This document shows, in pieces, positions 42,601 to 50,400 of a DNA stretch of 64,000 nt (its first letter is position 1; each line of letters starts with the position of its first letter). Location of the stretch: assembly GCA_001804865.1 (NCBI GenBank), contig MHBK01000059.1:29779-93778 (forward strand), read 5' to 3'. Made by a program: the position numbers and the translations under genes. The notes under the pieces are model-generated. The model was not told the origin of the DNA and did not search any database. It was given only the letters and a program-made list of their open reading frames with translations. The stretch comes from Lentisphaerae bacterium GWF2_57_35. GTDB taxonomy: Bacteria > Verrucomicrobiota > Kiritimatiellia > CAIQIC01 > GWF2-57-35.

Positions 42601-45600
42601 AGGCGAGCAGCAACGGAATCGACTGGGTGACGGTCTGGGAACACTCGGGCGATTCCTTCCAGGACACGTCCTGGAAGGAAGTCCACATCGACCTCTTCGC
42701 CATGTCGGACGATGCGGACAGCGTGTATATCCGCTGGCTGATGGGCGCGACGGATGGCTCCGTCACCTACAGCGGCTGGAACATCGACGACATTCAGGTG
42801 CTTGGCCAGCCGCTCGACTCGATGCTCATCAGACCTGGCGCCGGCTTGGATGCCGCCGGCTATCCGGGCGGTCCGTTCAGTCCGTCGAGCCAAATCTATA
42901 CCGTAACCAACGCGAGCAAGTCGAACCTGACGTGGACGGCGGACTGCGCATCGAACTGGGTGAGCGTAACGCCGGGTTCCGGAACCCTGGCCGAAGGCGC
43001 AACGGCCGAGGTGCTGGTCGGCATTAACGCCAACGCCGAGGCCTTCGGCGTAGGCGTTTATCGCGCGACCGTCGTCTTCAGCAACGGCGTCAGCGGAGCG
43101 GCCTTCACGCGAACGGCGAATTTGACCGTCGAGGGCAGCATCGCCTTCGACTCCGCCTCCTACTCGGTCGACGAAGACGGAGGAACGGCGCTGATTGCCG
43201 TGCGCCGCTCCGGCCTCGCGACCCAGGTTGTGACGGTGGATTTTTCCTCCGGCGACGAAACGGCAACGGCGGGCAGCGACTATGTGGCCACGAATGGGAC
43301 CCTGACCTTTGCCGCGGGGGAAACGACGAAGACCTTTGCCGTGCGGATTTTGGACGATGACTTGTGCGAAGGCTTCGAGACGATGAGCTTGATCTTGAGC
43401 CATCCCACCGGCGAGGGGACCCTCGGCCAGCCTTCGACCGCTGTTTTGACCCTTCAGGATGACGACGGTTTGTTTGACGATTTCGATCCGGATATCGATT
43501 TGCCGCAGTGGTCGTCGTTCGGAGGAACGATGGGAACGAGCGTCATCGCCACCAACTACGGCGGGTTCGTGTCGGGTCCGAATTCCTTATGGTTCGGCGA
43601 CAACGGCGATCGGTGGGCGGTCACACGCCCTCTGGACGCCCGCGGCGGCGGTTCCCTGAGTTTCTGGTTGCGTCTTGGATATGGGAGCAGCGCCTTCTGG
43701 GAAACCGCCGACTTGCCGAACGAAGGCGTCGTGCTGGAGTATTCCGCCCAGGGCGGAATGGATTGGGTGGAAATGGGGCGTTACACCACGACCGATTACT
43801 ACAGTTGGACCCAGATAAACGCGGTCATACCCTTTGCGGCTCAAGGCTCGGCCATGCAATTCCGTTGGCGGCAGCTCAGCAACAGCGGACTGTACTGCGA
43901 TCATTGGGCGCTGGACGATGTGACGATCGACACCTTGCCCACGGATGCGCTGGAGGCGACGCCCGCCGACGATTTGAGCGTCATCGGCTATGAAGGCGAT
44001 TCGTTCGGCTCGGTGAGTAAAGCGTACACCCTGACGAACGAGAGCCTTTCGAACCTGACGTGGACAGCGGCCTGCGCCTCGAACTGGGTGAGCATCGCGC
44101 CAAACAACGGAACCCTCGCGGGACACGCGGCCGTCGAGGCGATCGTAGCCCTCAACGCCCACGCCGAGGCCTTCGGTCCGGGCGTCTACCACGCCGCGGT
44201 GGTCTTCAGCAACGGCGTCAGCGGAGCGACGCGGACGCGGGGCGTGAACTTGACGGTAGCGGGCAACCTGGCTTTTGACTCCGCCTCCTACGCGGTCGGC
44301 GAGGCCGGAGGGACGGTGCTGGTCGCCGTCCGCCGCGCCGGCAACACGAACCAAGCCGTAACCGTGGACTTTTCCACCGGCAACGGAACGGCAACGGCCG
44401 GCAGCGACTATGCGGCCACAAATGGAACCCTGACGTTTGCCGCCGGCGAAACGGTGAAGAACTTTACCGTTCGGATTCTGAACGACGATTCGGCCGAAGG
44501 GCTTGAAACGGCGACGTTGACGCTGAGCCAGCCCACGGGGGGCGGATCCTTGGGCAATCCTTCGGCAGCCCTGTTGACGATTTTTGACGATGAAGGCATC
44601 GGCAGCTCCATGCCCCGTTCCTTCTACGATGGTTCCAACTACCTCTGGGATATCCAAGGCAATGGAAGGATTTACAATGGAACCAGCGACGCCTATGACG
44701 GCGGTCATGTGCTCCTGAACTTTCCTTCCTTTACAACCGGCATCCTGGTTGGCGCCCGGCAGCTTGTCGTTGGCCCCGCCCTCTCGGGCTCGGTCCGCAT
44801 CACGCGTAAAATTTATGTGCCGGCCGATCGGGCCTTCTGCCGTTTTCTTGAGGTGCTGGAAAACATCGGCGCCTCGATCGCGACCCAGCACGTCCGGCTC
44901 GATACGGACCTCGGGTCCGACGACAGCACGATCGTGGACAGCACGTCCAGCGGAGACTCGATCTTCGACGCAAACGACGACTGGGTCGTGACCGATGACG
45001 GCAATGGCTCCGGAGATCCGACCATGTTGCACGTTATCGCGAACCCTTACGGACAGCAACGGGCCTCGGCCGCGAGCGTATTGTATTTGGAGTTGATCGC
45101 CTATGAATACAACGTCGTGCTGGCTCCCGGCGAAACGAAGATCGTCATGCACTTCGGCGCGCAAAATTCGAACCGAACCCTCGCGCGCGCCCAGGCCGCT
45201 TACTTGGCGGCGCTGGGCCCGGGCGCGCTGAACATGATGTCGCCCGCGGAAATAGCCCGGCTCGTCAACTTCGGCGCCGCCCCGGACGTTTCCGACGCCG
45301 ATCGCGACGGCGCCCCGGACTGGTGGGAGCTGCAATACGGTTTGAATCCCAGCGTGTCCAATGCATGGGCGGCCAATTCCGACGACGACGATTTGACGGA
45401 CCTGGAAGAGTACTGGGCCGATACGAACCCGACCAACCGCCAATCGCTTTTCCCCGAAGTCCAGTTGCTCGATCCGCCCCCTGACGCCATCCTGGCGCTG
45501 GTCATCTCCCAGACCTCCACCGCGCGCGTTTATGGCGTGCGCTGGAGCACGAACCTGATGATGAACGCGCAGACGTGGACGCTCTGCCCGCCGGAACGAA

Positions 45601-45683
45601 CCGGCACCGGCTCCGCGATCGCCTTCACGATAACCAACCAGGTCCCGTGCAGCCTGTATCGCACCGGGGTGCGGCTGCCTTAG
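36693..45683 (+). CDS. Giant exported double protease (M4 metallopeptidase plus S8 subtilase)
   Basis: 2996 residues; AAGGAGCGGAAA precedes the ATG. Signal peptide 1-27. FTP-type propeptide about 110-210 (GFHHVRLDQFLHGVRVVGGE). M4 catalytic domain about 290-635: zinc motif HEFTH at 438-442, third ligand Glu462 in GALNESFSD, and His545 in GDNGGVHQNSGV, as in thermolysin. A second propeptide near 1305-1385 (GELLVRFADGVTGAARTALL) precedes an S8 domain, about 1390-1700, with Asp1433 (VAVVDTGID), His1488 (DHGTHCAG) and Ser1648 (NGTSMATPH). Between and after are about seven BACON-like modules, jelly-roll domains, an ASH/HYDIN-type module near 1010-1125, Calx-beta domains near 2149-2260 and 2524-2635, and an Asp-rich hinge near 2868 (DADRDGAPDWWELQYGLNP). 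Both triads look intact, so both activities are expected outside the cell. No sorting tail at the end. Confidence 0.9.
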   Translation: MNKKTEVVLLVCVAAVLTLSGLFLIRPHQTVKRDASKISEERSESSMVPEPATSNPVNPLVRESTTAWTGSTPEQERLLREAEGAQFTISWDVSQGVPRSVRGTDLGARGVFSSGQGRAVGGHGDYEADAVAILDNVSGLFRMKDAAAEFRARRVDEDRLGFHHVRLDQFLHGVRVVGGELIVHFDRQDRAYEVNGTYMPDLTVGVVPILAADQAVAAARADLLREGRPEGDLPETPELVVLARQVPARLAYELTLTYGRGSVDPGRWRYWIDAENGAVLEKYNDIKYIPAPTASGQHVPVSGALLAGEGGGATNVAGWYDFVNTNYYLHNTNLHWIVENVAYSGYPDAATYAFRPTADWGVSDRTEISLALAFELTQRYFSEVHGLNSFNDLGILARANAHQGSSYVNAYWDGSEFYFGDGDGAQANSLAVLDIAGHEFTHAVTEYSANLVYQNEPGALNESFSDVLGSCIEFFGQADDRASYPSRHAGQADWLCGEDSWLDSTALRDLRNPANAATVGAGNEQPTRYRGTYWYSGSGDNGGVHQNSGVQNFFFYLLSEGGSGVNDGILYNVGGIGRTNAEQTAFRALTVYCTANTDYRSARSAWLSAAQDLDPAWTPFVRAAWDAVGVLAVSAVPAGGAAFSGQQGGPFSPASFVYTLTNYDSTAVGWGVSQTQAWASVAPVGGVLAARSSQAITVTLTMASAALPGGSHMDTLTFTNGASSSAESRTVSLMVLPPAVYTFDLNANPGWTVGGQWAFGIPQGLGGDPAAGFTGSNVYGYNLAGKYTDNMPEYFLTTPALDCSAFEHMALRFQRWLGVESAIYDRARVYISTNGVAWSTIWSHTGASFQDTSWQTMIYDLSAIADGAGTVYLRWGMGATDYSVTYSGWNLDDIQLLGCVRDAMRVEPGNGLAAAGYEGGPFSPTGTVYQVGNTGSNAFSWTASLTSTWASLSSSGALLDAGGTDTFRVALTPAAGSLTTGTYHSVLIVSNTLSGYRTTRDVELRVHAIPGEIGVSDSRGPSDDLSVPFGNVPVGLSRTESITATNADPAYPLVLTSIDLGGPFTLVNEPASFPYSIPAGSSIVFQVTYTPSALASNASAVVIESNDADEPVVQVALSGRGVEDDLSVLPQDGLTARGHPGGPFAPASIVYVLANTAETELQWAVANTQAWVAAGLSSGTLAAGETASVTVSLNAASALLGEGVHGDTVVFSNATSGMRQTRPASLTVFTSPIVQVAPVSLSVTNRLGQSQDRLLTIANAASADSLLTFRLTSCNRGAAPLPFAGQAFVSRIEPGQDFSKAAPDREFVSGELLVRFADGVTGAARTALLNSLGGGKILREYRLVPGLTRVSLPSGSKVEDALRSFNGKSGVAYAAPNYVVRALDTIPNDSRFGELWGLSNTGQLGGTVDADIDAPQAWDLQQGSTGVIVAVVDTGIDYLHEDLADNMWVNPGEIPGNGLDDDGNGYVDDVHGINAITGSGDPLDDHDHGTHCAGTIGGRGNNGVGVAGVCWRVRLMGAKFLSAAGSGTTADAITAIEYATLMGARVMNNSWGGGGYNQGLKDAIDAADAANIVFAAAAGNNNSDNDSYPQYPSSYSSSNIVAVMATDRNDLKSSFSSYGQTSVDIAAPGSAILSCQRGGGYVSFNGTSMATPHMAGAAALLLSVNPYLSAAEVKQALLSSVDALFPTRCVSGGRLNLARALDRVGLPWLTLNPSSATNLPPGSGADIQVRFDAGELAPAVYQGEVFVSCNDLTNPIVAAPVSMTVLHDELLVAPSGVYTAAGVIGGPFVPAQQVYVLSNAGPTSLTWTLSHTSAWWTVSAVSGSLAPAGAVSVTATIHEAANALPVGEYMDRFSFSNEASGVVFKRAALLRIVPPPPLVIHSFPLDADPGWATQGQWAFGAPLGWAGDPTSGFTGSNVHGYNLAGAYPDLIPAYALTTPALDCSGYADLSLSFRRWLGIESSIFDHASVQASSNGIDWVTVWEHSGDSFQDTSWKEVHIDLFAMSDDADSVYIRWLMGATDGSVTYSGWNIDDIQVLGQPLDSMLIRPGAGLDAAGYPGGPFSPSSQIYTVTNASKSNLTWTADCASNWVSVTPGSGTLAEGATAEVLVGINANAEAFGVGVYRATVVFSNGVSGAAFTRTANLTVEGSIAFDSASYSVDEDGGTALIAVRRSGLATQVVTVDFSSGDETATAGSDYVATNGTLTFAAGETTKTFAVRILDDDLCEGFETMSLILSHPTGEGTLGQPSTAVLTLQDDDGLFDDFDPDIDLPQWSSFGGTMGTSVIATNYGGFVSGPNSLWFGDNGDRWAVTRPLDARGGGSLSFWLRLGYGSSAFWETADLPNEGVVLEYSAQGGMDWVEMGRYTTTDYYSWTQINAVIPFAAQGSAMQFRWRQLSNSGLYCDHWALDDVTIDTLPTDALEATPADDLSVIGYEGDSFGSVSKAYTLTNESLSNLTWTAACASNWVSIAPNNGTLAGHAAVEAIVALNAHAEAFGPGVYHAAVVFSNGVSGATRTRGVNLTVAGNLAFDSASYAVGEAGGTVLVAVRRAGNTNQAVTVDFSTGNGTATAGSDYAATNGTLTFAAGETVKNFTVRILNDDSAEGLETATLTLSQPTGGGSLGNPSAALLTIFDDEGIGSSMPRSFYDGSNYLWDIQGNGRIYNGTSDAYDGGHVLLNFPSFTTGILVGARQLVVGPALSGSVRITRKIYVPADRAFCRFLEVLENIGASIATQHVRLDTDLGSDDSTIVDSTSSGDSIFDANDDWVVTDDGNGSGDPTMLHVIANPYGQQRASAASVLYLELIAYEYNVVLAPGETKIVMHFGAQNSNRTLARAQAAYLAALGPGALNMMSPAEIARLVNFGAAPDVSDADRDGAPDWWELQYGLNPSVSNAWAANSDDDDLTDLEEYWADTNPTNRQSLFPEVQLLDPPPDAILALVISQTSTARVYGVRWSTNLMMNAQTWTLCPPERTGTGSAIAFTITNQVPCSLYRTGVRLP

Positions 45684-45734
45684 GAGCCGGGGCGTTTTAT
45701 ACATATGTTGCCCCCAAGGAAGGAAGAAACGAAG

Positions 45735-45830
45735 AAAACATCGAACAAGCAACATCGAACATCGAACGTCCAAGGTGGAAAAGGAAATTACTTCGATGTT
45801 CGGTGTTCGATGTTGGTTGTTCGGCGTTTT
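45735..45830. repeat. ATCGAAC-type palindromic repeat, copy 1
   Basis: AAAACATCGAACAAGCAACA runs in, and its near complement runs out through TGTTGGTTGTTCGGCGTTTT, about 96 bp. A second copy at 56530-56625 has the same plan. Located between the protease and the MFS gene. Confidence 0.75.
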
Positions 45831-45899
45831 CCGAGTGCTCCTGTGGGTGCATTAAAACATTTGCATGCGCTCTGCCGTGCGCTACATTTCCGGCCCTTT

Positions 45900-47162
45900 A
45901 TGGAAATCAGAACACATCACGATTCGTTTGCGGCGCTTCGGATTAGGGAAATACGATATTTTCTGGGATCTGTGGCTTTTTTCACCCTGGCCAATCGAGC
46001 GGCGGCGGTCCTTATTGGGTTGCAGATTTACAAACTGACGCACAGCGCGTTGGCGCTGGGCTGGCTGGGATTGGTCGAAGCGATTCCGGCGCTTTCGCTG
46101 GCGTTTTTCGGAGGGCATGTGGCCGACCGGGTGGAGCGGCGGCGGGTTCTGCTTTGGACCCGGGCGGTCTCGGTGCTCTGCGCGGTGCTGCTCGCGGTCA
46201 TTTCCTGGAATCCGCTGACGGCGAATGTCTATTACCTTTACGCGGTCATATTTCTGGCGGGAATCGCGCGGGGGTTTTCGGATCCGGCCCAAGCAGGTTT
46301 TGAAGCCCAGGTCGTGCCTGAACGACTGACGGTGAATGCCTCGTCGTGGATAGGAAGCACGTGGGTGAGTTGTGCGGTGATCGGGCCGGCGGCGGTGGGA
46401 TTTGCTTATGATGGGCTGGGGATCGTCAGCTCCTATGCAGCGATCGCCGCGTGTTTTGCGCTCTCGTGGGGCTGTACGGCGCTAATCGCCCCCAAGCCTT
46501 TGCCGCCCATTGTCCACGAAGAATCGATGATGGAAAGCATTCTGGGCGGGCTCAAATTCGTATTACGGGAACAGGCGCTGGTTGGGGCGATGGCGCTGGA
46601 TTTGTTTGCGGTGCTCTTTGGCGGGGCCGTGGCGCTTTTGCCGATCTATGCGACGGATATTCTGCACGTGGGCGCCCGGGGGTTGGGCCTCTTGCAGGCG
46701 GCAACCTACGCGGGATCGTTGTTGGTCATGATGTGGTCGACCCGGCGCCCGCCGATTCGTCATGCGGGACGGAATCTATTGGTCTGCGTGGCGGGGTTCG
46801 GGATCTGCATTATCGTGTTCGCGCTTTCCCGCAATTTCCTGCTCTCGCTCCTGGCGCTGGCCCTGAGCGGCGTCTTCGATGGCGTCAGCATGGTCATCCG
46901 CCGGTCGATCGTACGGCTGCTGTCGCCGGATCGCATGCGAGGCCGGATTGCCGCGGTCAACATGGTGTTTATCGGGGCTTCGAACGAAATCGGCGCTTTT
47001 GAGAGCGGGGTGGCGGCCCATTGGCTGGGCGCCGTGCCGGCCGTTTGGGTGGGCGGCGTGGCGACCCTTTTCGTCGTGGCGGCCACATGGACGGCCGCGC
47101 CGCGCCTGCGTCGGCTGGGCTTCGATCCGCACCAAATGACGAGGTTGGAGCACGATGCCTGA
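45900..47162 (+). CDS. MFS transporter (MFS_3/EntS-like)
   Basis: 420 residues from the ATG at 45900; the open frame upstream runs through the palindromic repeat and is not coding. Twelve predicted helices. Start MEIRTHHDSFAALRIREIRY then FFTLANRAAAVLIGLQIYKL, and the MFS signature loop FFGGHVADRVERRRVLLW between helices 2 and 3, repeated in weaker form after helix 8. VPERLTVNASSWIGSTW and RRSIVRLLSPDRMRGRIAAV are typical of the MFS_3 group, which includes enterobactin exporter EntS. Likely an efflux permease; the substrate is unknown. The start has no clear ribosome site. Confidence 0.85.
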   Translation: MEIRTHHDSFAALRIREIRYFLGSVAFFTLANRAAAVLIGLQIYKLTHSALALGWLGLVEAIPALSLAFFGGHVADRVERRRVLLWTRAVSVLCAVLLAVISWNPLTANVYYLYAVIFLAGIARGFSDPAQAGFEAQVVPERLTVNASSWIGSTWVSCAVIGPAAVGFAYDGLGIVSSYAAIAACFALSWGCTALIAPKPLPPIVHEESMMESILGGLKFVLREQALVGAMALDLFAVLFGGAVALLPIYATDILHVGARGLGLLQAATYAGSLLVMMWSTRRPPIRHAGRNLLVCVAGFGICIIVFALSRNFLLSLLALALSGVFDGVSMVIRRSIVRLLSPDRMRGRIAAVNMVFIGASNEIGAFESGVAAHWLGAVPAVWVGGVATLFVVAATWTAAPRLRRLGFDPHQMTRLEHDA

Positions 47163-47185
47163 CAAAAAAGATCTCAAAGATTTTG

Positions 47186-47263
47186 GAGGGTTCCGCTCTG
47201 TCGGAACCTTCTTCTTCCCCGAGAAGAGTGGCCCCACAGATGGCAAAGCGTCCCACGGATAAG
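47186..47263. repeat. REP-like hairpin plus single arm of a large inverted repeat
   Basis: GGAGGTTCCG-CTCTGT-CGGAACC (47186-47209), whose loop and flank match the hairpin at 1158-1181 while the stem differs by paired changes. Then GCCCCACAGATGGCAAAGCG... (47232-47263) repeats one arm of 23370-23454. Confidence 0.65.
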
Positions 47264-47344
47264 GAATAGGACTCGTTTGGATGCTGGCTAGGGGCCTGGA
47301 TTTGCTGCGCCGTTGTCTTGGCAGGGCCGTAGCCCGCGGGCGAG

Positions 47345-47425
47345 TTTTCCAACGATTGGAAAAATTGTGGAAATATTTTCCAATGATTGGAAAAATTCTG
47401 GTAGGATTTTCCAATGATTGGAAAA
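47345..47425. promoter_or_regulatory. Three 19-bp palindromes at exact 31-bp spacing
   Basis: TTTTCCAACGATTGGAAAA (47345-47363), TTTTCCAATGATTGGAAAA (47376-47394) and the same again (47407-47425). Each is TTTTCCAA, three bases, TTGGAAAA. Centres are 31 bp apart, close to three helix turns, so a bound protein would sit on one face. The block ends 45 bp before the GTG of the InlB-repeat gene, and is almost certainly an operator or activator array for it. Confidence 0.8.
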
Positions 47426-47470
47426 AGGTATCTCGATAAGTCTTTTTCTTTCACGAGGAGGCTCCCACTG

Positions 47471-50400
47471 GTGAAAACGATGCGTTGGCTGTCCTATTTG
47501 ATGCTCCCCCTGCTTTTGGCAACCCAGGTTTCCGCCCTTTCGGGCTTCACGATTACGAACAATACGGAGCTGATGAAGAATCCGTATGCGTATTGGTCGA
47601 CGACGGTGTTCTTCCATGACGAACTGAAAGCGGTGTCGACGAATCTGGTGCGGTTCGGGTGGAAGAAGTATTTCCAGGTGACGGGGCGGGAGACGACGTT
47701 TTATGTGCCGCAGGATCTGTCGGTGTCTCTGGACCGGTTGACGCCGGGGGACCGGATGGCGGTGAACGCGATGATCCAGAGCGAGCAGCAGGGGTTGATC
47801 GTGGTGGCGTTGCGGCTGGAAGTGAGCACGCACACGGTCGATGCGTCGGCGGACGAAAACGGGACGATAACGCCGGCGGGCGCGGTGCGGGTGGAGCGCG
47901 GAGCGAACGCCGAATTTGTAATGGCGGCGAAGGATCGGTGCTCGCTGGCGCGGGTGCGGGTGGACGGCGAAGAGCTGGAGGGCGTGGAGGGGCGGAAACA
48001 ATTTTCGTATGCTTTCGAGAACGTGACGCGCTCGCATACGATCGAGGCGTCTTTCGAGCGGCAACGGTTCGCGCTGACGGTGGAGTCTGCGTTTGGGAAG
48101 GTGGACCCGCCGGCGGGGGTCGCGCGGGTGGAGGATGGGCGCGAGATGACGGCCTCGGTGGCGGCGGATAGCGTGCGCGGAGCGAAGCCCGGCGTGCGGT
48201 ATGCGCTGGCCGGCTGGGAAGGGACGGGCGCCGTGCCCGCGAAGGGGACGGGTTCCGTGGCGCGGTTCCAGATGACGCAGGACTCGACGCTGAAGTGGAA
48301 GTGGAATGCGGAGTACGAATTGACGGTCAAGGCGGAGGCGGGCGGCAGCGTGGGAGCGCGTCCGGCCTGGCACGCGGCGGGTGCGGGAGTGACGTTGGAT
48401 GCGGCGCCGGCCGACGGATTCCGGTTTGCAGGTTGGAAGGGCGACGTGGCGGCTGAGGCGGCGAAGGCGAATCCCGTGACGGTGGTCATGGATCGCCCGC
48501 GGGCCTTGACGGCGTTGTTCGAGAAGGATGTGATTGCGATCACGGCGTCCGCGGGCCGCGACGGCTCGATCGAACCGAAGGGCGTGATCGAAGTGGCGCG
48601 GGGGCGCGCGGTGGAATTTTCAATCCGGGCGCAGGAACATTTTCACATCGACGAGGTATTGGTCGACGGCAAGGGCTTGGGCGATATCGACGGCGAGAAG
48701 AGCGAATATGCGTATCGCTTCGACGAGGTGACGGCGCCGCATTCCATCGAGGCGCGGTTCGCGCCGGATCAATACGAGTTGATTGTCGAGTCGAGTCGAG
48801 GCGCGGCGACGCCGGCGGCGGGGGCGCATATTTATGAGCACGGCGCGGTCGTCGAAGCCCGGGGCTCGGCGGCTCCCGTGGTGTCCGAACAAAACGAACG
48901 GATGCGTTTTGTCGTGACCGGCTGGAAGGGCCGTGGGGCCGTCCCGGAAAAAGGCGCCGGCACGGTGGTGCAATTTACGATGACGCAGGATTCCGAGCTC
49001 GAATGGGAGTGGGCGGCCCAATATTTGTTCGAGGGCGCCGCGTCCGAAGGCGGAGCGGTGGATCAGAAAACGGGCTGGTATCTTGCGGGCTCCGAAGTGT
49101 CGCTGGAGGCCAAGCCCGCGCCGATTTCCCGGTTTGTCGGCTGGAGCGGCGAGCTGCCCGCCGAGAAGAAGCTGGAAAATCCGCTGGTCCTGAAGGTGGA
49201 CAAGCCGCGCAAGGTGACGGCTGTATTCGAGCGCGACACCGTCGCGCTTTCCGCCAAGGCGGGGAAGAATGGAACCATCGAACCGGCCGGCGAGGTCAAG
49301 ATCGACCGGGGCGCCGATGCGATCTTTCATGTGGAGGCGCAGGATCATTTTCATATCGCGGAAATCCTGGTCGATGGGCTGGCGGTGGACGACCTGGGCG
49401 TCAATCAGGGCGCTTACGAATATACTTTCGAGGGCGTTCAGGGACCTCATACGCTGTCGGCCTCCTTTGCACGAAACCGCTATGCGCTGACCCTCGCGTC
49501 GGATGTGGGCGTGGTGAAGCCGGCGGCGGGCTCGTATGAATACGAGTATGGGCAGGCGGTGGAAGCCCGGGTGGAGAAGACGATGGTGCAAAGCGCCGAT
49601 CCGGGCAGCCGGTTCGTCCTGCGGGGTTGGCGCGGGAGCGGAGATGCGCCCTTGCAGGGCACGGGCTCGGTGGTGCGGTTCGCCATGACGCAGGATACGA
49701 CGCTGGATTGGGAATGGCAGACGCAACACGAGTTGAAGACGCGCGCCGGCGAAGGCGGTCGCGTGGAAGGCTTGCCGGGGTGGTACGTCAAGGGCGCCGC
49801 GGTGCGTTTGACGGCCATCGCCGAGGAAGGGTCCAAATTCGAAGGCTGGAGCGGCGACGTGCCGGAGGCTCGCCGGCGGGACAATCCCGTCACGATCGTC
49901 ATGGATCAGCGTCGCCTGATCGCCGCCGATTTTCACCAGGATCTGGTTGCCTTGACGGCCGTCGCCGGGGAAAACGGCGGCATGACGCCGAAGGGCGAAA
50001 CGACCGTCCGGCGCGGTGCGAAGGCGGAGTTTGCCATTCAGGCCGATGCGCATTATCACATCAATAAGGTGCTGGTGGACGGGGAGCCGGTCGGCGATCT
50101 GGCCGAAGAGCAGGATGCCTATACTTATACGTTCGGAAAGGTGACGGCGCCGCATCGGATCGAGGCGTTCTTTGCGAGGAACCGGTATGGGCTGACGATT
50201 CGCAGCGAGCGGGGGCTGTCGGCGCCCGCGACGGGCGTTCATCGCCACGAACAAGGCGAGAGCGTCACGGTGGAGATGAAGGAGACCCTGGTGTCGGGCG
50301 CAGAGCCCGGCGTGCGCTACGTTTTGGCCGGCTGGAGCGGTACGGGCGATGTGCCGGCCGGCGGAACGGGGACCGTCGTGCGTTTCCAAATCCATCGCGA

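Noticed and set aside
43587..45773. 728-codon minus-strand open frame
   Set aside because: Shadow of the double-protease gene; no ribosome site and no recognisable motif.
45705..45899. 65-codon N-terminal extension of the MFS gene
   Set aside because: It translates the palindromic repeat; the MFS fold begins at the ATG at 45900.
47345..47425. CRISPR array or replication-origin iterons
   Set aside because: Only three units with 12-bp spacers, each palindromic, next to a gene start; no cas or rep gene.
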